A DNA stretch of 29,137 nt, from the NCBI GenBank assembly GCA_023212695.1, contig JALCCG010000261.1:423-29559 (forward strand), in the 5' to 3' direction. Each line of letters begins with the position of its first letter. The stretch's first letter is position 1. Origin of the DNA: Sporisorium sorghi. Taxonomy: Eukaryota; Basidiomycota; Ustilaginomycetes; Ustilaginales; Ustilaginaceae. Below are positions 1 to 8,959 of this stretch, piece by piece. The notes beneath the pieces are model-generated. The model was not told where the DNA came from and did no database searches. It was given only the letters and a program-made list of their open reading frames with translations. The translations under genes were made by a program, and so were the position numbers.

Positions 1-232
1 TTCCACAGTGGGGCGATTCACTTCCCCCCCCCCCCCTCTTTCTTCCACGCCCCTCGGTCCACACCTCCCCCCTCCCGCTCGGCATCCGGAAGCCCCCCCC
101 CCCCCCCCACGCTCACTTCCCACGCTCACTTCCCACACGCCACACCCCTGGGCGTGGGGAGTAACAATGCCTCGTGTGGTGACTTCATATCAAGCTGACA
201 CTTTTTTTTGGTGGCACCTTTTCTTCTAACAG
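1..232 (+). other. 3' part of an intron of the HoxX-like gene
   Basis: This stretch is read as the end of an intron. It closes with a pyrimidine-rich tract and a TTCTAACAG acceptor ending at 232, and a CTGAC branch-point-like sequence lies at 195-199, about 33 nt upstream. An in-frame TAA at 227-229 blocks read-through into the coding exon, and the HoxX-like frame starts directly after the AG. Two C runs (24-36 and 93-108) lie inside. I see no sequence here that could encode the expected N-terminal beta strand of the formyltransferase fold, so the first exon and the donor site probably lie upstream of the window. Confidence 0.65.
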
Positions 233-3200
233 CGAACGGCACTCGTGCTCCGCCAAAAGGGCCACGCAGTGACGGTCGAGTATGCGCTCTCGCCCGACCT
301 CATGCTCGAGGCCGCCGAGCTTGCACAGCCCGACCTGATCATCTGCCCCTTCCTCACCAAGCACGTCCCCACCAAGGTGTACAACACGTGGATGACGCTC
401 ATCGTCCACCCGGGTCCGCCGGGCGATGCCGGTTCGTCGGCGATCGACTGGTGCCTCATCGGCGACATGGGCGAGCTGGAAGATGCGGATCAGCAGCTCG
501 CGCTTATTGATGCCAAGCATACTGCTAAGGGTGCAAGGTCGACGATGCGCAGCCATTGGGGGGTTACGGTGCTGCAGGCGATCGAGGCGTTCGATGCCGG
601 TCCTGTCTGGGCGTTTGACCAGTTTGAGCTGGGCGAGGAGAATGCGGTGATGTCCAAGAGCGACCTCTACCGCGGTCCTGTTACGCGCGCTGCCGTCAAC
701 GCGGTTCTGGCCGCTGTCGAGCGCATCACGACGTGTGCCGAGCAACACGCTGGCGGTGCTTCGTACCTGCCCATCAACCCATCCATCGTGGCACCCGCCC
801 ACTTCCGCACCCAGTGCGTCTCGCGCGGCGTGCCCTTCCTCGGCGGCCGCACCCACGACCGCCCCCTCCTCCGCGCCCCGCAGCGCGACTTCTTCGCCCT
901 CCTCCCACCCTCTCCCTCTCCCTCTCCCAGGCACAGCTCCAAGCGCCTCTCCGCCGACGCCGTCCTGCAGCGCATCCGCAGCGCCGACTCGCAACCAGGC
1001 ATGCTCTCCAGCCTGTTCGGCACGCCGCTCTTCCTCTACAACGCACACGTGCAGCGCGACCCGCTCCCGCCCGCAGTCGCCGCCAGGCACGCAGCGCTCA
1101 ACCAGCCGGGCACGGTGCTAGCCACACGCGAGGGCGCCGTGCTCGTCGACGTCGGCGCGGACTTGCCGTTGTGGATCGGCCACTTGCGTCGACCCAAGGC
1201 CAAAGCGGACAAGTTTTTGCATCCGAAGCTGCCGGCGGTGATGGCGTTGATGTCGATGCCCGAGCCGGCTGCGAAGCTGAGCTTGCTGGATGCGAGCAAG
1301 GTGCCCGAGTGGAGTGCTACTAGTGGTTACGGAAGCGACGCTGCGCAGCCGTGGAAGCGCCGTCCGGGCACGTACCAGCAGGTGTGGGTCGACGTCGAGT
1401 CGACCCCCCAAACCGGCGCGTCGATCGCCTACGTCCATGCGGACTTCTACAACGGCGCCTTCTCCACCACCCAATGCGAGATCCTCCTCGCCGCGCTCCA
1501 GTGGACGCTCCAACTCCCTGCCCTCAAGGCCGTCGTCATGCTCGGCGGTCCCGGCTACTTTTCCAACGGCATCGCGCTCAACGTCATCGAGGGCTCCCCC
1601 GATCCCTCTGCCGAAGGCTGGGCCAATATCAACGCGATCGACGACTGCGTCCAGGCCCTCCTTGCGCCCAAGGGCATCGTGACGTTCGCCGCGATGCGCG
1701 GCAACGCCGCCGCGGGCGGGCTGGCCATGGCGACCGCTGCGGATTTCGTGATCTGTGCCGAGTCGGCGGTGCTCAACCCGCACTACCGCGGCTTGGGGCT
1801 GTTTGGGTCCGAGTGGCACACGTATTCGTGGTACGAGCGGTGCGGTGCGCGTGAAGCTGCCAAGTTTGCACGCGAGATGCTGCCGATGAGCTCGCACGAG
1901 GCCAAGCGGCTCGGGCTGGTTGATTTTGTTGTGGACAACGACGGTATGAGCGCGGAAGGGCTGCTGCAGTCGATCAAGTCGCTCGTCAACGAGGTGATGG
2001 ATGCTCGTGTTGACGACGTTGCCGCGGTGGGTGCTGGATCGGGGATCGTCGCCACGGGTGCGCCGTGGACGCGATCGCTGCTGCGGCCCGCATCGGCTGA
2101 CGCAGGCGCCCAGCCGACGCTGCTGTCCGAGCAGATCCTGCGCAACAAGACGCGCTACCTGGCGTACATCTTCGCCGAGAACACGCACACCGGTGCCGAC
2201 GTCGGCAGAATGACGCTGCACGAGCACTTGCAGCGCTACCGCAAGCAAGAGCTTGAGCAGATGACGCTGGACTTCTTCCACCCGCATCGCAACCAGCGGT
2301 TCGCCAGCCGCTGCACGGCGTTCGTGCGCAAGCTCGTGCCCTCTTCCACGCCGATGCGCTTCGCCCTGCACCGCAGGTACCGCCACGGCGACTGGTCTGC
2401 AGAGTCCGCCTCTCACGCCGCGCCGCACCTCGACGAGGAGGAGCAGGACGCGTTCGACGGTCTTGCAGACCAGCCTGCTTCCGCTGCTGTGCCTCGGCTG
2501 CCCCGCGTGCGTCCCGAATACGTGCCGCACAGCGTCGAGCCGCGCACGGCGCGCGCGCACAGTGTGGGGCAGGACACGCTCGCTTCCACCCTCAGTGTAG
2601 AGGCAAACGCACACACTCCACTGGGTAACGACAGCCAGCGCAGCTCGACGTCGACCGTACCCACCACGCCGTGCGATGGCAGCCCCAAACCCGTGCTCTC
2701 GCTCGGCGACGAAGAAGCGCAGCGGGTCGAGATCGAGGCGCAACAGCTGCGCGTGCAGCGCGTCGCGCCGAGTGCGGGTCTGCTGGGCAACAACGCGGCA
2801 GTGAAGCGCAAGCCGACGGTGATCTCGTTCGTCGCTGCCGGTGCTAAGGCGGGCGCTGCACGTGCGGCTGGGGTCAAGACGCTTCCCGAACGCGCTTCGT
2901 CGGTCCGCAAGGGTGCTGTTGCGACTGAGGCCAAGGTTGGGACTCAACCGGTTAAGGAGGTGGAAGAGTCGGGAAAGAAGCCGCACAACAAGATCCAGCG
3001 CTTCTTCCTCTCGCTTAGCCGCAAGAACCGTGCCAACCTGCAGGGTGACTCGGAGGCGTCGGCGTACGTCGTCGTGCCGCCCGTGCCCAAGCCCGCTCCT
3101 GCTCCTGCTCCTGCTCCTGCGCTCGCGCTCGCGGCTGCGTTCAAGCCCGTCGACAGTATTTCGGCGAGCGCCTCCGTCCCGCCGGCGCCGACGCAGCGCA

Positions 3201-3655
3201 CAGACGCAGAGACGCGCCAGCACCGCCGCTCCTCGATCTCGGACGTCTTCTCGCTGCTCCAAAACGCGCACCGCCCCACCCCAACGAACGGCACGAGCCA
3301 CGACTCGACCTTCCCTCCTGCTGCAGTCAAATCGGAACGCCGCCGCTCGTGGCGCCCGACCTCCTCGTCCTCAGGTTCGTCGTCCTCGCTCGACCGTGCA
3401 CCGGCGAACAAGTCGCTGCCCCCCACTCCCGCTAGCGCAAAGACGACCGCGTTCCAGCCCAACGCAGCCGCGACGCCCAAGATCGTCGAAGAGGCTGCGG
3501 TGTTCGTCGCGAGCACGCTGAAGGGCTCGCCGGACGAGGATGCTGAGACGGGAACGTGCCTCTGGAGCTGCTACTACGAGGAGGATGGCGTCAAGCACCA
3601 GCGCGGGCGTGCGTTGGGCACGGCGGATTCTCAGGCCGGCGTGCCTGCTGCTTGA
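233..3655 (+). CDS. hoxX: HoxX-like formyltransferase/enoyl-CoA hydratase fusion protein (5' partial)
   Basis: Bacterial HoxX transfers formyl from formyl-tetrahydrofolate to CoA and then releases CO from formyl-CoA, supplying the CO ligand of [NiFe]-hydrogenases. Counting from the codon at 233, a formyltransferase N-domain is visible at about 1-160, with HPGPPGDAG at 59 and WGVTVLQ near 109, followed by a linker to about 330. A crotonase domain follows at about 375-590, with YFSNGIALNVIEG near 440, an oxyanion-type GNAAAGG near 490, NPHY near 515 and GSE near 525. The family's usual C-terminal segment ends near residue 715 (TPMRFALHRR). About 425 more residues of low-complexity Ser/Pro/Ala-rich sequence follow, including a PAPAPAPA run. 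The first exon is missing from the window, so about 15-20 N-terminal residues are absent. The domain order identifies the family. The activity in this fungus is inferred, and the partner is unknown because [NiFe]-hydrogenases are not expected in such fungi. Confidence 0.85.
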   Translation, partial: RTALVLRQKGHAVTVEYALSPDLMLEAAELAQPDLIICPFLTKHVPTKVYNTWMTLIVHPGPPGDAGSSAIDWCLIGDMGELEDADQQLALIDAKHTAKGARSTMRSHWGVTVLQAIEAFDAGPVWAFDQFELGEENAVMSKSDLYRGPVTRAAVNAVLAAVERITTCAEQHAGGASYLPINPSIVAPAHFRTQCVSRGVPFLGGRTHDRPLLRAPQRDFFALLPPSPSPSPRHSSKRLSADAVLQRIRSADSQPGMLSSLFGTPLFLYNAHVQRDPLPPAVAARHAALNQPGTVLATREGAVLVDVGADLPLWIGHLRRPKAKADKFLHPKLPAVMALMSMPEPAAKLSLLDASKVPEWSATSGYGSDAAQPWKRRPGTYQQVWVDVESTPQTGASIAYVHADFYNGAFSTTQCEILLAALQWTLQLPALKAVVMLGGPGYFSNGIALNVIEGSPDPSAEGWANINAIDDCVQALLAPKGIVTFAAMRGNAAAGGLAMATAADFVICAESAVLNPHYRGLGLFGSEWHTYSWYERCGAREAAKFAREMLPMSSHEAKRLGLVDFVVDNDGMSAEGLLQSIKSLVNEVMDARVDDVAAVGAGSGIVATGAPWTRSLLRPASADAGAQPTLLSEQILRNKTRYLAYIFAENTHTGADVGRMTLHEHLQRYRKQELEQMTLDFFHPHRNQRFASRCTAFVRKLVPSSTPMRFALHRRYRHGDWSAESASHAAPHLDEEEQDAFDGLADQPASAAVPRLPRVRPEYVPHSVEPRTARAHSVGQDTLASTLSVEANAHTPLGNDSQRSSTSTVPTTPCDGSPKPVLSLGDEEAQRVEIEAQQLRVQRVAPSAGLLGNNAAVKRKPTVISFVAAGAKAGAARAAGVKTLPERASSVRKGAVATEAKVGTQPVKEVEESGKKPHNKIQRFFLSLSRKNRANLQGDSEASAYVVVPPVPKPAPAPAPAPALALAAAFKPVDSISASASVPPAPTQRTDAETRQHRRSSISDVFSLLQNAHRPTPTNGTSHDSTFPPAAVKSERRRSWRPTSSSSGSSSSLDRAPANKSLPPTPASAKTTAFQPNAAATPKIVEEAAVFVASTLKGSPDEDAETGTCLWSCYYEEDGVKHQRGRALGTADSQAGVPAA

Positions 3656-4788
3656 TTTGGTGTGATTTGTGGGATACTTGCTTGGTTTCCGCGTTCCGGT
3701 GCTTCTGTCTTTCCATAGCCGTTTCGTCAATGTTATGGGGTCTCTCTCTGCTGTGTTCGGTGTGCGGCTGAAATGGGTGCCACGTGAGAATCGCGACGGC
3801 CCAATCGCATTGCCTCGGCGCAACATCACTAAATTGGCCGGCTGACGATGTACTTGGCTGCATCGTCGAGCATCACACGATCCAACGCAGCACTCGGGTC
3901 GTCTTGGCAAGCATAAGCGAATCACTCAACAGCAAACCCGACATCGACGTGGGCAGAGCGAGGTCGAATTTCGCCGAAATCAGCCAAGGCGACCGCGCAC
4001 GCGCTGCGTGACAGCCGCGGCTAAATGTTTTCTTGCTTCGCTTTCCACACGGGTTGGCGACTCGCAATGAGCCTCTCGATCGTCTTTTGACCACGTACGA
4101 AGCGAATATATAGATAGGAAGGCGTAAAGAGGCCTTCGTTGCGATGCTGCGTAAATTTGTGGTTCGGAGAAATTATTCGCCCCCCCCCCCCCTACGGCGA
4201 CGGGCGGGGCCCTTTTGGCAACGAGTGGTGGTGCCCCACAGCGAGCTCTCCCCCTCCGCTCGTCACTCACCTCTATGCATCTCACTCGCTCACATTGGTC
4301 GCACGATCCGGCGCAGTAAGCCTTCCGATTCGTTCCTGCCGTTCCGCGATTGGTCGTGAGCTGAAAGGCGGTTTTTGAAGCGGGGGAAATTCTCGGGTGG
4401 TCGTGGATGCTAGCCGAGGTTTGGGGGGCCGACCGGCGTCCCACGCTGTCCATGCGGTAAACGCGGGGTTGGTGTGAAGAGGATGAGTGAGAGCAGAGCA
4501 GAGCGTTTAGTGGCGTTAGTGAAAGCAAGGTTGGGCTACCCCGCGATCCCCCGCGCTGTTTCGTGTGCCCCCGCATTGCTCCTCGCTAAGCGTGGTGTGC
4601 TTGCTGGTGCTGGATGGTATAAGAAGCAGCTCTTACCGCTTGTCTGCTTGTTTTCCCCCACCATTACCGCCTCCATCCGTCACATTTGCTACATTCAAAT
4701 CGAGCCATTCGCAGTACCTGGAAGATCTCTCGAGCGGACCCTCTCAGTTCTGCCCCTTTCTTTCACAGCTCCCTTCTTTCCCTTCAAG
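3656..4788. other. Intergenic region with C run and MFS gene promoter
   Basis: No convincing gene is visible in this 1.1 kb. It holds the 3' region of the HoxX-like gene and the promoter and leader of the transporter gene. A run of 13 C lies at 4180-4192, and an AT-rich stretch (AATATATAG) lies near 4105. The last 100 bases before the transporter ATG are CT-rich, as is common in fungal leaders. Confidence 0.6.
4618..4623 (+). promoter_or_regulatory. TATA-like element of the MFS transporter gene
   Basis: TATAAG sits about 170 bases upstream of the ATG at 4789 and is followed by a CT-rich leader. The position and sequence fit a core promoter, but no transcription start is known. Confidence 0.4.
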
Positions 4789-6396
4789 ATGGACGAGAAG
4801 CTCAAGAAGGATCCCGTCACGGATTCTACGCCGTCGTACAACGCACAGCAAGACACGCAGGATGCTCACTCGATCAACGAGCTCCCGCTCACCACCGAGC
4901 CGGTGGCAGCACTCGATCCGACCTCCGAAGAGTACAAGCAGCTCGAAAAACGACTCGTTCGCAAGATCGACATCCGTCTCATGCCCATCATCGTGCTACT
5001 ATACGTCCTAAACTATCTGGATCGTAACAGCATCACCACCGCCCGGGACAACGGCCTTGTCCGCAACCTCAAGCTCAAGGATCAAGAATACCAGACCGCC
5101 ATCAGCATCCTCTTTGTCGGATACATCACGTTCCAGATCCCTTCGAACATGCTCATGACCAAGCTGGGGCGTCCGTCGCTGTACATCCCCACCTTCGTAG
5201 CGCTGTGGGGGATTGTGTCGGCGTGCACTGCGGCTACGACGGGCTACCACTCGCTGCTGGCCGTGCGGATCTGCTTGGGTTTCGTCGAATCTGCCTTTTT
5301 CCCGGGCGCACTGGCGCTGCTGGGTTATTTCTATAAGAAGGAAGAGATGGCGACGCGTACGGCGATCTTGTTCTCGGGGAGCATCATCAGCAATGCGTTT
5401 TCGGGGCTGATTAGCGCAGGGATCTTGGGGGGGATGGAGGGCAAGGCGGGGCTGCCGGCGTGGAAGTGGCTGTTTTTGCTCGAGGGCAGCGTGACTGTTG
5501 TGGTGGCGGGGCTGGCGGTGTTGGTTCTGCCGGATATGCCTGGGAACTCGAAGTTCTTGACGGTGGAGGAAAGGCAGCTGGCGGTGAACCGGCTGTCGGT
5601 GAATGCGGGCACGACGCTGTCGCCGAACGACGAGGAGGGCACACCGATGCAGGGCTTCGTCATGGCTGTGAAGGATATCAAGGTGTGGGTGCTGGCGCTT
5701 ATGCTGACGGCGGTGACGGTGGGTGTTGGGTTCAATCAGTTCTTCCCGACGATCGTGGGCTCGCTGGGGTATTCGCATACCGTGACGCTGCTGCTCACGG
5801 CGCCCATCTGGTTCTTCGCCTTTGTGGCGTGTCTCGCCAACGGTCTCCACTCGGACCGCGTGCAGGAGCGCACACTGCATATCATCGTACCGCTGGTCTT
5901 TGGGATCGTGGGTTTCATCATCGCATCGACGACAACGAGCCTGGGCGCAAGGTTCTTTGCGCTCTTCATCCAGGCCTCGTCGTACGCGGGCTATACGTGC
6001 GTGCTCGGCTGGATCGCACCGTCGATTCCCACACCCAAGTACAAGAAGGCCATCGCGCTCGCGCTGATCAACGCGTTCTCGCAGCTCGGCAACATCTCGG
6101 CGAGCTACGTCTGGCCGAAAAAATGGGGTCCCAAGTACTGGCAGAGCAACACGATCAGCTCGGCCATGTTTGTGGCATGTATCGTGTTGGTGGTGCTGCA
6201 CAGGACGATGCTGCGGATGGAGAATGACGAGCTGGATCGGATCAGGGATGATGTTCTCAGAGGAGGGATGGTGGAGGGTGATGAGGAGGCGAAGGCGAAG
6301 GTGGATCCGGAATCGCAAGTGGTGGTGGAAGCGCAGTCGAAGAAGCAGCTGACGAAGATTGCGATGGCCAAGAGCTCGTTCCGTTACATGCTTTAA
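4789..6396 (+). CDS. MFS transporter, anion:cation symporter (Dal5/Tna1-like) family
   Basis: This 535-residue plasma-membrane-type transporter has twelve hydrophobic segments. The first, at about 63-79, runs into NYLDRNSI, the family's signature at the end of TM1. The second, at about 101-122, has the typical FQIPSNMLM. Others include WKWLFLLEG at the start of TM6, a central cytoplasmic loop with EERQLAVNRL, and a charged C-terminal tail. The fungal ACS family imports organic anions such as allantoate, nicotinate, pantothenate or biotin precursors, usually by proton symport. The substrate cannot be read from this sequence. The start is the ATG at 4789 in a good context (CAAGATGG). The frame is open further upstream but only from a GTG, and that extension is not protein-like. 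No introns are needed. Confidence 0.85.
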   Translation: MDEKLKKDPVTDSTPSYNAQQDTQDAHSINELPLTTEPVAALDPTSEEYKQLEKRLVRKIDIRLMPIIVLLYVLNYLDRNSITTARDNGLVRNLKLKDQEYQTAISILFVGYITFQIPSNMLMTKLGRPSLYIPTFVALWGIVSACTAATTGYHSLLAVRICLGFVESAFFPGALALLGYFYKKEEMATRTAILFSGSIISNAFSGLISAGILGGMEGKAGLPAWKWLFLLEGSVTVVVAGLAVLVLPDMPGNSKFLTVEERQLAVNRLSVNAGTTLSPNDEEGTPMQGFVMAVKDIKVWVLALMLTAVTVGVGFNQFFPTIVGSLGYSHTVTLLLTAPIWFFAFVACLANGLHSDRVQERTLHIIVPLVFGIVGFIIASTTTSLGARFFALFIQASSYAGYTCVLGWIAPSIPTPKYKKAIALALINAFSQLGNISASYVWPKKWGPKYWQSNTISSAMFVACIVLVVLHRTMLRMENDELDRIRDDVLRGGMVEGDEEAKAKVDPESQVVVEAQSKKQLTKIAMAKSSFRYML

Positions 6397-6770
6397 TCAT
6401 TCGTCGTTGCAATGTACTGCTGTTCTCAGGGTCTTTGTGCTGTCCTGCTCGCAGTGTTGATCAAAGCTGAGAAGCGGTGTGAATCGGAGGTGTCTCTTTG
6501 AGCTGTCAAAAAACGGCGACGTCTTGGCGCCGTGGCGAGATCGGGGTGCAATTCGCCCGATGCGACCCTTGCAACTCCACTTTCTCGAACATCAACACAA
6601 ACGAGCTCAGTCTTTCAACCTTCTTCCCATTCTACATCCATCACTCGCTTGGACCAGCTTGGCCTCATCACCGCTCCGGCCATGTCAGCGCATAACCGCT
6701 TATACGAACACTCATAGAGGCTTTCACTTGCGCCGACATCGCTAGCATTGCCTCAACGCGACCGGCAGCC
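6397..6770. other. Intergenic region, transporter 3' end and MDM12 promoter
   Basis: These 374 bases hold the transporter 3' flank and the MDM12 5' flank. No TATA box, RNA gene or convincing small coding region stands out. Confidence 0.5.
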
Positions 6771-8150
6771 ATGTCGCTCGACCTGGACTGGAGTCTGTTG
6801 GACGACCAACTCTCGGACCGATTCCTCGAGACCATCAATCGCGCGCTCGACAACTCCGCCACCAAGCGACCTTCTTTCCTCGGCGATATTCGCTTTGAAA
6901 ATCTTCAGTTCGGCTCGGACCCACCTGATGTAGCCATTCGGTCGATCACAGACATATGGCCGGACTTTGTGTCGATCGACGACCCACCAATACGTCGGCG
7001 CGGAGCACGGCAGGCGACGCCGGCGAGCAATGCGACGACGCTGGTCGAGCCTCCCACGGGAACTTTTCCGTCTCAGCATGCAGAGATGCCGTTGCGGTCG
7101 TATACGCAGTTCGACGATGCGGTGCCGCCGAACCGGATCCACGGGCCGCCGAGTGTGGTTTCGGCGAGCGTGGCGGGGAGCAGTGTGCCTGTGACACCGG
7201 CTGCGGGGCTGGGGAACGGGTACTACCAGCAGTGGTCGACCGCGTTAGCGTCGCGGGGGATCCGAGCGGCGGGGCTGGGCGGGGCGACGTCGTTGCCGCA
7301 AACCCAGGTGACGAGCCCCGTCGACTCGATACCTCCTTCTCCCGGATACTTTCAGCTCTGGCAGCACCAACAGCATCAACATCCGCTCATGGCGCCAGGC
7401 TATCTCGGCAACACATCCAGACAAACGAGCTTCGACGCCTCCTCCCTACGAGGCGGCGGGCCGGGCCCGCACAGCAGCGTCAGCCAGATCGGCGCCAAAC
7501 GCGACACCCTCCACCCTCCTCACCTCATCTACGGCACGAGCAGCATCAACGGCCGGCCCGGTGCATTCCTGCGCGGGACCCCGGCCGCATCGTCCCGCGC
7601 GCCCTCGGGCCAGATCTCCCCCGGTGCCGGCGCCGCAGACGAACGTTCACCCAATTCGGCGTCGCAGCTGCCGTCGTTGCAGACGCGGCTGTCGCTCGTG
7701 TGGCCGACGACGACGTTTCGGCTGACGATCAGTACGAGTCTGTTGATCAACTATCCGAGTGCGGCGTTCATGTCGTTGCCGCTGTCGGTGACGGTGACGG
7801 GGTTTGTGATGCGCGCGGGGCTGATTGTGGCGTTGGAGGGCGAGCATCGACGGGCGCATGTGTGTTTGGTCGAGGAGGAAGAGGAGGGTGAGGTGGAGGA
7901 GACGCTGCGGGAGGGAGGAGGCGCAGCGGCAGCAGCTGGAGGGAAGAAGGCGAATAGTGCAGGGATGAACATCCTGCCCCAAGTGACGTTCGAGAGCGAG
8001 GTGGGGGAGCATGAGAAACACGTACTGAAGAACGTGGGCAAGGTGGAGAAGTTCATCACCGAGGTGATACGCAAGGGCTTGCAGGATGAACTGGTGTATC
8101 CGAACTACTATACGATCGATCTGCCGAACTCGAAGGGTGGAGGGTCGTAA
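6771..8150 (+). CDS. MDM12: Mdm12, ERMES complex subunit with SMP lipid-transfer domain
   Basis: Mdm12 is the soluble subunit of the ER-mitochondria encounter structure. It bridges Mmm1 in the ER to Mdm34/Mdm10 in the mitochondrial outer membrane and moves phospholipids between them. The N-terminus (MSLDLDWSLL, then SFLGDIRFENLQFG near residue 45) and the C-terminal part (about 300-449, with INYPSAAFMSLPLSVTVTGF and LKNVGKVEKFITEVIRKGLQ) are the two halves of the SMP domain. They are separated by about 220 residues of Gly/Ser/Pro-rich sequence, much longer than in yeast. A second insertion, acidic then Ala/Gly-rich (about 365-395), interrupts the C-terminal half. The total of 459 residues is long for the family because of these loops. 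The start ATG opens the conserved N-terminus, so it is well fixed. The gene is intronless. Confidence 0.92.
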   Translation: MSLDLDWSLLDDQLSDRFLETINRALDNSATKRPSFLGDIRFENLQFGSDPPDVAIRSITDIWPDFVSIDDPPIRRRGARQATPASNATTLVEPPTGTFPSQHAEMPLRSYTQFDDAVPPNRIHGPPSVVSASVAGSSVPVTPAAGLGNGYYQQWSTALASRGIRAAGLGGATSLPQTQVTSPVDSIPPSPGYFQLWQHQQHQHPLMAPGYLGNTSRQTSFDASSLRGGGPGPHSSVSQIGAKRDTLHPPHLIYGTSSINGRPGAFLRGTPAASSRAPSGQISPGAGAADERSPNSASQLPSLQTRLSLVWPTTTFRLTISTSLLINYPSAAFMSLPLSVTVTGFVMRAGLIVALEGEHRRAHVCLVEEEEEGEVEETLREGGGAAAAAGGKKANSAGMNILPQVTFESEVGEHEKHVLKNVGKVEKFITEVIRKGLQDELVYPNYYTIDLPNSKGGGS

Positions 8151-8527
8151 TGCACGGTCACATCTGATGGAAAAGCTCAAGGTTTGGGCGAGGCCGTCCG
8201 TGCGAGGACGGAGGCGGGTGATTAGGATGTGATCGATGAGGTGGTGATTGATGAGAGTGTGACAGGTTGAGGAGGACGGTAGAGTTTGGGTTTGGGCGCA
8301 GGCCGTTGCGGAGCGGATCAGCTGGAAGAGCAAGAGCGGAAGTTGGTGAAGCTGTGCAAGTGCGGGAGCTCAACAGATGCGGAAAGGACTCGGCTAGGAC
8401 AGATCTCACGTCTATATAATCAGCGACTTTGGAAGCTGTGAGGGGCCCCAACTTCTTCGTCATCCACACACACACACGCACGCATCTCTACACTCCTCTC
8501 TCAGCTCATCTATACTAGTCGCCCACA
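8151..8527. other. Intergenic region with promoter of the small unknown gene
   Basis: These 377 bases lie between MDM12 and the next gene. The first part is G-rich and has no recognisable element. The last 120 bases hold a clear TATA box and a CA-rich, CT-rich leader with a short (CA)n run near 8465-8477. Confidence 0.55.
8413..8419 (+). promoter_or_regulatory. TATA box of the small unknown gene
   Basis: TATATAA is an excellent TATA match about 110 bases upstream of the ATG at 8528, with a CT-rich leader between them. It is the clearest core promoter in the window and suggests regulated or high-level transcription of the downstream small gene. Confidence 0.55.
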
Positions 8528-8959
8528 ATGTCCTGTATGTCAAAGCTCCTCAGCAAGTTCTCCCCGCCCAATCAGCGGGGCGTACAAAACCGACAATCGG
8601 CGCCAAACCAACAGTCCGCTTCCAACATGGACGACGAGCAGCCACCCCTCTTCGTCATCAGCGTCTACTGTTTGGTGGACCAGAACAAGGAGGACGTCGT
8701 GTCAGGAGCAGCATACAGTCTCCCCCTCCCGTGCGTAGATTTGTACAAGAAGGTGACGCGGGCCAGTCACAGCGCATACGGCTGTCATGGCAGGTGGTCT
8801 CTTGATGTGCGCAAAGGCAAGGTCTGTTTGGTTTTCCACTACCATGTCCCCGAAGACGAAATTTTCACCATGCTCAAGGCCGTCGAGAGCATCCCGGACA
8901 GGTCCATGGTCGTTGTCGACGTGATGGTGTACGATCCGGACTCGGAAGACGAATGTTAA
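8528..8959 (+). CDS. Small protein of unknown function
   Basis: I do not recognise this 143-residue protein. There is no signal peptide and no membrane segment. The first 35 residues are polar (Gln/Asn/Ser-rich). From about residue 38 the sequence looks folded, with alternating beta-like stretches (PLFVISVYCLV, VCLVFHYHV, SMVVVDVMVY) and a short helix-like segment (DEIFTMLKAVESI). It ends in an acidic DSEDEC tail. It has five Cys residues. The strong TATA box upstream and an ATG in good context (CACAATGT) support a real gene. The ferredoxin-like alternation of strands and helix suggests a small alpha/beta domain, but this is a guess from pattern only. Confidence 0.6.
   Translation: MSCMSKLLSKFSPPNQRGVQNRQSAPNQQSASNMDDEQPPLFVISVYCLVDQNKEDVVSGAAYSLPLPCVDLYKKVTRASHSAYGCHGRWSLDVRKGKVCLVFHYHVPEDEIFTMLKAVESIPDRSMVVVDVMVYDPDSEDEC

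Noticed and set aside
185..1090. Long minus-strand open frames opposite the HoxX-like, Mdm12 and Afg1-J genes
   Set aside because: They are Arg/His-rich mirror frames of GC-rich coding sequence and have no domains.
4474..4788. N-terminal extension of the MFS transporter frame
   Set aside because: It begins with GTG, not ATG, and its composition is not protein-like. The ATG at 4789 lies downstream of a TATA element and CT-rich leader.
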